In this document: piece after piece, positions 55,967-64,000 of the stretch
Position numbering within the stretch: position 1 is the stretch's first letter
Layout: every line of letters starts with the position of its first letter
Source: Tiliqua scincoides
Lineage: Eukaryota > Chordata > Lepidosauria > Squamata > Scincidae
DNA: 64,000 nucleotides
Assembly (NCBI RefSeq): GCF_035046505.1
Contig: NC_089824.1
Span: 223,776,244 to 223,840,243 of the forward strand
Reading direction: 5' to 3'
Program-made: the position numbers and the translations under genes
Notes under the pieces: model-generated
What the model saw: only the letters and a program-made list of their open reading frames with translations
Told to the model about the DNA's origin: nothing
Databases searched by the model: none

Positions 55967-57600
55967 CGACCTACATCTTTCACTCTCCATAAGGCCAGCT
56001 GAGGTACCAGGAAATTTCTTGGGCCCCTCCTTTGGCTGCCCTTTAGACTCTGGGCCCAGGTGCAGTTTAGTTCCTGCACCCTCTTCTCAAGGGTCCTGCA
56101 GGAGCCTGGGGTGGTTTGGGCCCCCCTGCAAGAGAAGTGAGAGAAGGAGGGTGGATAGATCATCCTTGTCACCAGTTTCTGGTTGCCAACTGAGGACTGC
56201 TGAAGTGTTCCGATGGGAGTGGGGTGGTTGAGGAGCAGAGCGGGGTGCTGGCAATGATGTGGGGGACAGAGGGCAGGGAGGGCGTTGGGGAGCACCAGGG
56301 CTGGCAGCAATGGCACGAGCAGCCTTCAGAAACTCCCAGGCATGCGGTGACTCAGAACAGTCCTCGGAGGAGCAGGCTACTTCCTCTTGAGCAGACAGTA
56401 AGTAGCAGGAGCAGGACCATTAAAGTGGGTGGGGAATGGGGAACAACATTGCTCAACGCCAGCCCTGGGGCAGGACTTCCAGGATCCACCATGAAAGGGT
56501 GCCGGGGAGGAGGTGGCAGAGCAGTGCTGACTCCCTGGGAAGGGCACGGAAATAAACAAGGACAGCGTTGCAGCTTAGCGGTTGGATCTGCAAACTGGAA
56601 AGGCAACCCAGGCAGATACCATCTGCCCAGAAAAATCTGCATGGGCCGGGCCCAGCACAGCTGCCAGCATCCCAGATGCATGTGTGTGTGTCTGTGGAAG
56701 GGGGGGACTGAAGCAGGCAGAACTGGTGGCCTGGAGAAGCCCCAAAGCTGGAGAAGTGCAGGTATCAGCCCCCCCCCATCATCTGGTGAGGGAGGTGGGG
56801 GAGCTAATTCAGAGGCCACACCTAAGAGTTCCAGGGGAGGGTGTCAGGAACTGGCGATTCCTAGCAGCTGCGCTTGGGCTGGTGCAGCTCTCTCCCAAGA
56901 GGGTGCCAGGCTGGCCTTGGCGGAGAGAGTGCCACTTGCCTGAAGGGGGGTGTCACAGAGGGAGGACTGCCACCACCAGAGGCTTCAGGCTGTCAGAAGC
57001 CAGAGGCAGAGGAGCTTGGAGGGGAGCGAGAGCAAAGTGGGAGAACAGCAGAGCCCCATGTCCCCTGTCCAGCCACGTCAGTGAAACTTGCTTGAAAAGG
57101 AGGTGGAGACTGGAGCGCTCTCAGAACTAGGACCAGGTCCAGGGGTGGGGGCCAGGGGCAGGTGCTGCCAGGTCTGCAGGGAGGGGGCTTCTCCACCCCT
57201 CAGGACACTGGGGAGGCCTGAGCAAGACACGCTCTGAACTCCTGGGAGGGAGGGCAGGGCACCAGGTGAGGTGCCCACACCCCACGGCAGAGGCCTGCCC
57301 GTTTGCAAGTGCAATTTGGCTGGGACTGTGCAGCCAGCAGGACAGGTCCCTGCATCAGACAGGGTGGGGTGGGGACAAGCAGTCCTTTTTCCTGCAGCTT
57401 TTCCCTCCTCCCCACCCATTTCCTCATCTCTGGGAGGACCTGGTTGCCTCGGATTGCACAGAGGAAGTCCTGCATGTCATCCCAATGCAAGGGAATGCAC
57501 TTCCTCTGAGTAAACAAGGATGCCTTCTCCTCCCACGGCTGCCCCTCCCAGCAAACAGGAAAATTGGCCTTGCGCAGCCACAGATTATAGGAACTGGCTA
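55967..57600. other. unannotated spacer upstream of the second transglutaminase
   Basis: No exon or classified repeat seen. Long GC-rich chance frames on both strands. The last ~100 bp before the TATA-like box include gcaaacagg (a FOX-type site), which I note without further support. Confidence 0.45.
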
Positions 57601-57616
57601 ATTGCACCGGGGTAGT

Positions 57617-57623
57617 TTTATAG
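57617..57623 (+). promoter_or_regulatory. TATA-like box of the second transglutaminase gene
   Basis: TTTATAG, 103 bp upstream of the ATG at 57,720, almost the same spacing as in the TGM3 gene (102 bp). A short segment just downstream, gtgcctcctcac, matches atgcctcctcag downstream of the TGM3 TATA box. This supports a common promoter origin. Confidence 0.55.
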
Positions 57624-57719
57624 GTCTCTGCAGTGCCTCCTCACACACATCACTCCTCATCCAGAGAGCTGCGAGGAGCATGCAATAGAGGCCCTGACAG
57701 TGCTTGAGAGGAGACAGAG

Positions 57720-57726
57720 ATGGAAG
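57720..57726 (+). CDS. second transglutaminase, coding exon 1
   Basis: ATG GAA G followed by donor GTGAGT. Chosen because it reproduces the 7-nt, phase-1 first exon of TGM3 and lies 103 bp after a TATA-like box. Join gives Met-Glu-Ala-Leu. Confidence 0.65.
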
Positions 57727-59920
57727 GTGAGTGCTGGCTGGAAACAGGTACCCACGCTGGGCAGCGGGGGAAGGGAGGAAGCGGGAGGCTGCTCTGCATG
57801 TGGGCTGCTGCCCAACCAATCATGGAGGAGGTTGTGTTGGCAACCTTCAGTCTATGCACATGCCCGATCTTGTCTGATCTCGGAAGCTAAGCAGAGTCAG
57901 GCCTGGTTAGTACTTGGATGGGAGAGCGCCTGGGAATACCGGGCGCTATAGGCTTAGACCATGATCTCAGAAGCTAAGCAGGGTCAGGCCAGGTTAGTAC
58001 TTGGATGGGAGACTGCCTGGGAATACCGGGTGCTGTAGGCTTATACCAGAGTCTTTCGAGACTGAAGGTTGCCAACCATCATGGAGGTGGACCAGCCTCA
58101 GAAAGCCCGCACAGGTGCCGATGCCCCAAAGCCACAGTTGCACCATTGCCCCTGCCCCCACCAAGGAGTCCAGCCAGGCCCGCTACCCACTCTGTGGCCC
58201 TTCAGGGAAGGAGCAATGGCCTTCTGGGGGAGGCAGAAACTGTGCTCCCCACCCAACAACACCCCACTCATCAGCTCTCCCTGTGGGGTGTGCTTCTGGG
58301 GCCCAGTTGAAGCCTTCAGTCTCCTGCGTGCACCAAGGGACAGAACAGGAGGGGTTTCTGGGAGGCAGGAGGGGTGCGGCAGGAGGCAGGGGGGTGGGAG
58401 GTGGGAGGCAGGGGGGTGCGGCTCAGTCCCAAAGTCTTGGGGGTGCCTGGACCAGCCTGTCTTCCCAGATCTTCTCCCTGGTTTTCTATTCCTCCAGAGC
58501 ACACACCCAGTTCAGCAGTAGCGGCCACTAGACCTAGGGCTCTAGATAATCCGGCTGCCAACTTCTTTATCAGTCCCTTCAACTGGGCCCCCAGACCTGA
58601 CTCGTCCCCATGAAAGCACAGTGGCACCCACATGGGATGCCTACTTTGGGGGGGGCGCCATTGCCGCTCACTTTTCCTCTGGTCCTCCTTGCCTAAGGCT
58701 CTTTTATGACATTGGACCGCTTCCTGCCCTTCCTCAGGCACCAGAACGGGGACCCATTTGGCCTCGGATCTCTCACTCTTGCCATCCTTGTTCAGAATGG
58801 TCACATTTTGTCTTGAGAGCACAAATCCAGGAAGAGGCTGCCAGCAATGGCCCTTTTCCTCTGCAGCATCAGCTGGACCAAAGAGAACCGGAGGGGTTTC
58901 CCCCTGGCTGTGGCATGAAGCTGCACAGGTTTCCCCCCCGTGCCTCCTGGCATGATGCTGCAGCCACCACAAGTACACCCAGGGTCTGCATCCCTGGCAG
59001 CTGCAGCCCCCCCGGGAGGGCAGAGAGCAGCTGGGAATTCTCTAGGAGCGTAGGAGGGTCCCCAGGGCAGAAGAACCTTGAGAAGCCTCTCCCCGAATGG
59101 TAGCGCCAGCTGAGCCACATGCTGGACTGTGGCTTCCCCTAGGTGGTTCCAAGTGCCAGTGCCTCAGCTCAGTTACGTGAGCATAGGGGGAGAGTGTCGC
59201 AGGGCTGGTGCCTATGCTCAGTCGAGGCTTTTCCCTTTAGTGCACTTGTGGGGGAGAGAGACAGCCTTTCTCGGGTACCACCCATCAGCCGGAAAAGGAT
59301 GCAGTGTGCAGCCCCTTGCACGTCAGATGTTGTTCAGTGCTGGGTCCATGCAGATGTTGCACCTGACCCTCAGAGAGAGACTGGGAGAGCTGCTTGGATG
59401 TCCGAGGGCTGGTGGGGGAACTGTGGCGGTCTGGAGGGGAGCCAGAGCCACTTTCACAGGTGCCCCCCGGTCACTCGGTCTTCTTCTTTCACAGCTCTGA
59501 CGCCGTCATACATCAGCTGGCAGATCCCAAACAACGAGGAGGCACATAACACCAATCGGTTTACCTGCTCAGAGCTGGTCGTGCGCCGCGGACAGAGCGT
59601 CAACATCACGCTGTACTTCAACAGGAGTCCTCAGCCGCAGGAGAGCTTAGCCTTCATTGTGGAGACAGGTGATGGTGACCTCTGTCCCCTTTTCCCCTCC
59701 CATGGCCTCTTCCCATGTCACAGGGATGGTGCAAAGAGTCCTCGTTGCTTCTCAGCGTGACCCTGGACTGCCAGGGGGAGGACTCTTCCTCTGAGACGCC
59801 CTCCCCGCTGGAAGCTTCTCACAAATATGTTTTGAGTGCTGCATGGAAACAGAACAGGTCAGCCTTCTTGCTCTGATTTCATGGGATTTCACGGGCCCCG
59901 CTGCTGACACTGTTCTCCTC

Positions 59921-59976
<56 letters not shown>

Positions 59977-60956
59977 AGCAGCCATTTTCAACCACTGTGC
60001 CGTGGCACACTGCTGTGCCACGAATGGTCCCCAGGTGTGCTGCGGAAATTTGGGAGAGTCATTTATTCGTAGGGCCAATGGGGATGTGAGCCCCCCACTA
60101 GCTGCACAGTGTGCCTTGTCAATTGTCAAAAAACCGATGGTGTGCCTTGACCATATTGGTGCCTTGCCAGTGTGCCATGAGAGGAAAAAGGCTGGAGATC
60201 ACTGGTCCTTAGCCATGGTATTGTGGGGAGGGGAACAGGAGAGTCCAGGTTGGCTCACGATGGTACACTTTGCACACAACCAGCAGGGAGGCAAATGCAG
60301 CAGGGATCTCCAGCAGGCTCAGGTCACACAGGGGTGACAGTGCTCCCAGCACCAGGCCAGGCCCAGCTCCAGCTTGGGCAGGGCCTGCTGCCACTTGCAG
60401 GCGGGGGGTGCCCGGCCATGGAGGCGGCAGCACAGACAAGCCACTCCCCCTAATGTGGCAAAGGGGTTGGCCAGAGCCTGGAAAGCAGGCACGGGCTGCT
60501 CGGTCCAACCGCTGGGCCCAGCTACAGACTCTTAAACGGAGGCAAGCAGTTGGGCGGCCCCCACCCCTGGTAGCAAGCGGCCAACACCATGCATGGGCTT
60601 CAGCCTTGCAGCAGGCCTGCAGCAGGTGGGGGCATCCCGCGGAGAGGCTCTGCTAGTGCTGCTCTCGCTACAGCAGTCAGGGTTGTCAACAGTGCTGCTT
60701 TTGTCCCTGGCAGGAAAGGCCCCTTCAGAGTCTTACCACACCAGGGCCGCCTTTGCCATCTCCAACGCATTGACCGCAGGCGCCTGGAGCGCTGCCAAGG
60801 AGTCCAGTGATGCCAACACCATGAACTTCTCCTTTACCAGCCCTCCCACCGCTGCCATCGGGCGCTACAAGTTGAGCCTGCAGGTGACCAGCGGCAGCCA
60901 GACCTACAGCAGGTTCCTGGGGCAGTTTGTCCTGCTCTTCAACCCCTGGTGCTCAG
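57720..60956 (+). CDS. second transglutaminase gene (TGM3/TGM6 type), 5' part only
   Basis: Join of 57720-57726, 59495-59668 and 60714-60956, 424 nt, residues 1-141, phase 1 at each boundary exactly as in TGM3. It encodes the N-terminal beta-sandwich and its junction to the catalytic core. Motifs: [41 protein letters not shown]. The N-terminus (MEALTPSYISWQ) is closer to mammalian TGM3, while ELVVRRGQS, the HTRAAF region and NPWCS resemble TGM6. Exon 3 is only about half identical to that of the upstream gene by eye, so this is an old duplication. The catalytic exons are not in the window: no exon 4 is visible in the 3 kb after exon 3. Whether the gene is intact therefore cannot be judged. 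Confidence 0.82.
57829..58077 (+). mobile_element. 5S-rRNA-derived SINE with LINE 'A' tail
   Basis: Flanked by atcatggagg at 57819-57828 and 58078-58087. Order: an inverted fragment of the LINE A tail (ttggcaaccttcagtct, 57,837-57,853), a partial 5S copy (about 57,855-57,956), a second partial 5S copy (57,957-58,042), then the LINE A tail with the AGTCT-TTCG-AGACT hairpin. Both 5S copies keep the internal promoter parts of 5S genes: box A (agctaagcag), intermediate element (ttggatggga) and box C (tgggaataccggg). The 5S 5' ends are missing. It lies in intron 1 of the second transglutaminase, in sense orientation. Confidence 0.88.
59495..59668 (+). CDS. second transglutaminase, coding exon 2
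   Basis: Acceptor ttctttcacag, donor GTGATG; residues 3-60, with ELVVRRGQS. The exon is 6 nt longer than its TGM3 counterpart (174 versus 168). Confidence 0.9.
59924..59974. repeat. (TG)n microsatellite
   Basis: About 25 uninterrupted TG units in intron 2 of the second transglutaminase, directly followed by a hAT end. Confidence 0.95.
59979..60204. mobile_element. non-autonomous hAT element (related to 3,774-4,001)
   Basis: Left end CAGCCATTTTCAACCACTG, right end GGCTGGAGATCACTG. Interior phrases gtggcacactgctgtgc and agtgtgccatgag match the family at 3,774-4,001. Flanking 8-mers match poorly (4 of 8), so it is old or the microsatellite changed the left flank. Confidence 0.65.
60714..60956 (+). 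CDS. second transglutaminase, coding exon 3
   Basis: Acceptor gtccctggcag, donor GTAAGA; residues 61-141, ending FNPWCS. 9 nt longer than TGM3 exon 3 (243 versus 234), with the extra residues in the SGSQTYSRF loop. Confidence 0.92.
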
Positions 60957-63099
60957 GTAAGACCAGCGCTTTGGGCAGGAGAGGTCTGTGACTGCTGCCG
61001 AGAGGGGGCCTTGCCTCTGCCTCAGTGGCCAGGCTGTGAGCCTGCTGAGGGGTCAGCTTCTGGCAGACAGGTCCTCTTCTCCCACTGGCCCCTTGGTCTG
61101 GCAAGAGGAGGGGGAAGATGAGGAGGGGCCTCTCCTGGGACCGCTCCCCAGTCTGTCCAGCAAACTGGCAGGGAAGTCCTCCACAAGGACAGACCACCTG
61201 GAGACAACCACCTGAATGGTGTCATCTCCTCCAGCCCCACCAGCCCCACCTGGGGGAGCCGGTGGGTGGAGAGGACAGCCCCACCGAGTGGCCAGCACAG
61301 CACTCTGCCTCCCTCCCTGCCCACATCTGGGGAGAGGAGCATTCTGGTCCTTGCAGTGGGGGGGGGGGGTACACCAGGCAGCACCAGCACCCCACCAGGT
61401 GGGTAAGGCACTGAAGAAACGGGAGAGGAGGGCAGCCGGAGCCCACTGACCCCAACACAGGGCAGAGCTCCAGCTTCACCTGTGCCCTCCAAGCAGCAGC
61501 TGGGCAGCCTGTCCTGCCAGAGAGGTACTGATGAACAGAGATGCCCCCCCCCAAGAGCTGCAGGCACCTGCTCATGGGGCAGTTCCTTGAGAAGAAGAGG
61601 AGGAAGAAGGTGTGTCTTAAGAGCATCTTCTTTTGGCTTGGGCTGTAGCGGGAGGCTGGCGGGTGAGCGAGCAGGCGGGTGGCTCCAGCAGATGCTCAGC
61701 CAGAAGACCTGGTGGTGGCAGCACCCCACTGCTCAGGACTGGCTGAAAGGCCGGGGGCAGGAAGGAAGCCAAGAGGCCACTGCTGCTTCCCTCTCTCTTT
61801 CAGCCCAGCAGAGGCTGCTGCTACCCCCACTGCCACCTGGCCTGGCTTGTGCCTCCTTGAAGCCAGTATGATACAGCACGGCTGGCTCCAGGCCTGGCAA
61901 AGTTACACCTGCCCACTCCTTGACCTTCAAAGGGGTGCAGCCTTCATGCATGTAGCCCCCGGAACTCCAAAGTTGGACGGAAGAGCCCCACTTGCCCTTC
62001 TCCTTCACCTCCCCCACGAAGGGGAAGGAGGGAGGAGGCTGCTGTTTGCCATCTCCCAGGGCCGGAAGGAGGACATCTGGCAGCTTCTTCTACAGCCTGT
62101 CAGGGGCCAGCACCCTGCAGGGACCCAAGGAGTCCTTCTGGTGACCAAGGGCATCCTGTGCCCCAGGCCTGCAGGAGGCACCCCATCATTTTCTGGAAAG
62201 TCCCTGGAAGGCACTAGCTGAGCAACACGGAGTCCCAAAGTGGGAAGTGGGTGGAGCTTGCAGGGGGCCGGCCTTCACGTTCCAGGACAGAAATGTGGTG
62301 TTCCCTCAACACCCTCCCCTGAAGGCATCTGTGGAATTGGGAAGGAGCAGCAGCGCTTCCGCCTTTGCTGCTCTGGGGTTCCCTGCCTGCTTCTCTGCCC
62401 AGTAGCAAGAGGCTGAGAAGGCTGCTCAGTTCAAGGCACATCTGAGAGAGGCGGCCCCGAATGATGGCTCGGCCTCAGCCCTACTGACTGGCAGGAGGGT
62501 CTTCTGCAGGGCACGCTCCTTCCCACCACCTGCCCCTGATCCTTTCCACTCATTTGTTTGGCAAAGATTTGCACCTTGTGCTTCCTCCTCTGGACAGGGA
62601 ACAGCCAGGCCATTTAACACTCCCTAAAACGTCAGCATACCACATTCAACTGCAAACTCAGAAGGACCACCATAGTGGAGCCGGAGCCACCTGGAACCTC
62701 TGTCTGCCTGGCAGGAGTTCCCCCGCTGGAGCTGGCTGCTCTGGAGTTGAGTCCCTGCAGTGTTCTGAGCTGGTGTCTGGAGCCCCTGAAGGGCTTGAAG
62801 GGGGTGAACAGGCTGAATGGCCAGCCTGCTCTGGATGGGCTCGCACTCCCCTTGCAGGACAGCCTCACAGCTTGGAAGTTCAGCTTGACCCAGCCTTGCT
62901 CCTGCATGCTCGGGTGACTGCTGTGACCCAGGGTGCCTTTGCCCAGTGGCTACCGTACCAGCTGCACCCATTTCTGGCCTGGTCAGGTCTCTGTTGGACG
63001 ACTGCAACAGGCTGGACGTGAGGCTGCCCTTCTGCTGGTGCAAAATGCACTTGGATCTTGATCCATTCTTGATCCACCTATCCAGGTCAACTCAGACTT
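60957..63099. other. intron 3 of the second transglutaminase (presumed), nothing recognised
   Basis: GC-rich DNA without a candidate exon 4 (no EREEYV- or GWNYGQ-like frame on the + strand). Long frames on both strands (for example 235 codons at 61,022-61,729 on the - strand) have no recognisable content. About 62,945-63,060 reads SLLD.CNRLDV, the pattern of a LINE C-terminus. Confidence 0.5.
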
Positions 63100-63275
63100 G
63101 TGCCAGCAAAGTAGCTAGCGCAGGTCAGAGTAGACCCAGTGGGGCAGTAAGGGCTTACTCAAGGGCAAGCAAAGAAGCATTCCCTTACCCGGTGGAGACC
63201 TTTGGGGCCCGAAACGTCCCCATGGGATGCAGCACACACCCTGTTAGCAGCAGCCCAGAGGGAGTTAGGTAGGTT
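63100..63275. mobile_element. degraded GC-rich relative of the palindromic MITE family
   Basis: Carries agtaagggcttactcaaggg and gggatgcagcacacaccctg, phrases characteristic of the MITE family, but its inverted ends are eroded. Low confidence on boundaries. Confidence 0.45.
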
Positions 63276-63339
63276 TGAGTGGCCTGTGTTGTGTCAGGTC
63301 CTGGCTCTAGGTTCCCATGCTCATCAGTTCCACACAATA

Positions 63340-63625
63340 ATAATCTCTTTGCCCCTTAAAATCTGAGAGGGGGGCTGCCTTGTATGTCCTCTGCCCTTTG
63401 AGGCTAAGCTGCTGGTGACACATAAAAAAAACCTTCTCTGTGGTGGCCCCCACCCTGTGGAAATCCCTGCCACCAAATGTACCTCTCTTCCCCTCGCTGC
63501 TGGAAAGTGATGGCTGTTTCAGCAGACTCTCCCTGGCTGCAGATCTCTGGCACCCTCTCTGGCTCTTTTTGTTGATGTTTTGTTGTGTTGCCTTTTGCTG
63601 CTCTTTGATTTATCTTTCTTGAATT
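63340..63625 (+). mobile_element. LINE C-terminal fragment
   Basis: Frame with FSVVAPTLWKSLPPNVPL (counting from 63,434), the 'APTLWNSLP' motif common at the C-terminus of CR1/L2-type LINEs, followed by an AT-rich 3' region. It is a different subfamily from the CR1 copies above. Confidence 0.5.
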
Positions 63626-63639
63626 ATATCGATTGCCTT

Positions 63640-64000
63640 TGTAAGAAAGTCAGGTCATAATACTGAGCATCATCATCAGCCCACCACAAGTTTCAACTGG
63701 GGTTTGGGGTTCTCACTAGTATGAACCCTACACAAGCGCTTAAGAACTGGTGAGATATTCCCGTATTATGTTCAATGTTCCAAGTAATGTGGCTTGTTGC
63801 AGTTCAGCTGTTGTCTATACCTCTGCTGGCCTGATATTTTTTAAGGGCCTTGGGGATTCTGCCTAGTGCACCAATGGCAATAGGGCTTGTTGCTGTTGTT
63901 GTAATAAAAGAATACCCACATTTTTTCTTCACTGTTCTTCATGCAGTCCGTAAGTCCAGCTGCCTTTCTTCTTCCACAGTCTGTTTTACTTGTAATCATC
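63640..64000 (-). mobile_element. R4/Dong-like LINE 3' end, truncated by the window
   Basis: On the - strand it encodes IGALGRIPKALKKY and, in another frame, LQQATLLGTLNIIREYL. These two motifs are typical of the C-terminus of R4/Dong-clade elements. The 3' end carries repeated gatgat units. Assignment is from memory of the motif pair. Confidence 0.5.

Noticed and set aside
57855-58042. Functional 5S rRNA genes
   Set aside because: Both copies lack the 5S 5' end, differ from the conserved sequence, and sit inside a unit with LINE tail and target duplications. They are SINE sequence.
61022-61729. 235-codon - strand frame in the presumed intron 3
   Set aside because: Composition-driven (Pro/Leu/Gly-rich), no motif, and antisense to the transglutaminase.

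Overview
This is vertebrate nuclear DNA, most likely from a squamate reptile (lizard or snake). The evidence is spliced genes with GT-AG introns and a transposon mix of CR1 LINEs with an octamer-type TTCTTATG tail, a second LINE family whose 3' tail is shared with a 5S-rRNA-derived SINE, short palindromic MITEs, many small hAT elements and one young LTR element. No species can be named from the sequence alone.

Two transglutaminase genes lie head to tail on the + strand and are the only protein-coding host genes I can support. The first (19,730-38,588) is complete: 13 coding exons, all phases compatible, 684 residues, closest to TGM3 (epidermal transglutaminase). Its catalytic triad is Cys269, His327, Asp350, and it has a TATA box 102 bp upstream of the ATG. 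The second starts at 57,720. It repeats the same layout (TATA-like box, 7-nt coding exon 1, phase-1 exons 2 and 3) and then runs off the window after exon 3 (60,956). It is either the TGM6 orthologue, which lies next to TGM3 in the same orientation in mammals, or a tandem TGM3-like paralogue. Transglutaminases of this group cross-link structural proteins in cornifying epithelium, and adjacent copies in a scaled animal would fit that.

Layout: 1-19,600 is intergenic, with a 5'-truncated LINE carrying a reverse transcriptase ORF (307-1,747), a 398-bp retroposed unit (2,800-3,197), small hAT elements, CR1 pieces, a hAT element with perfect 8-bp target duplications (10,641-11,100) and long stretches with nothing recognisable. 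19,600-38,720 is TGM3, whose introns hold CR1 fragments, a MITE, two hAT-like elements and a CA/GA microsatellite just upstream of exon 9. 39,000-57,600 is a repeat-rich spacer: a 6.7-kb LTR element on the - strand (40,317-47,007) with nearly identical 474-bp LTRs but no recognisable viral genes, itself carrying a CR1 that carries a LINE; a Tc1/mariner-like element (47,319-48,521) with a MITE inside; the longest CR1 (50,258-53,068) with another MITE inside; and further LINE ends. 57,600-64,000 holds the 5' part of the second transglutaminase, with the 5S-derived SINE in its first intron.

The strongest leads are the transglutaminase pair, the shared LINE/SINE 3' tail that folds into a UUCG-tetraloop hairpin, the 5S-derived insertion with an inverted tail fragment at its 5' end, and the LTR element whose leader carries repeated copies of its primer-site/LTR junction.
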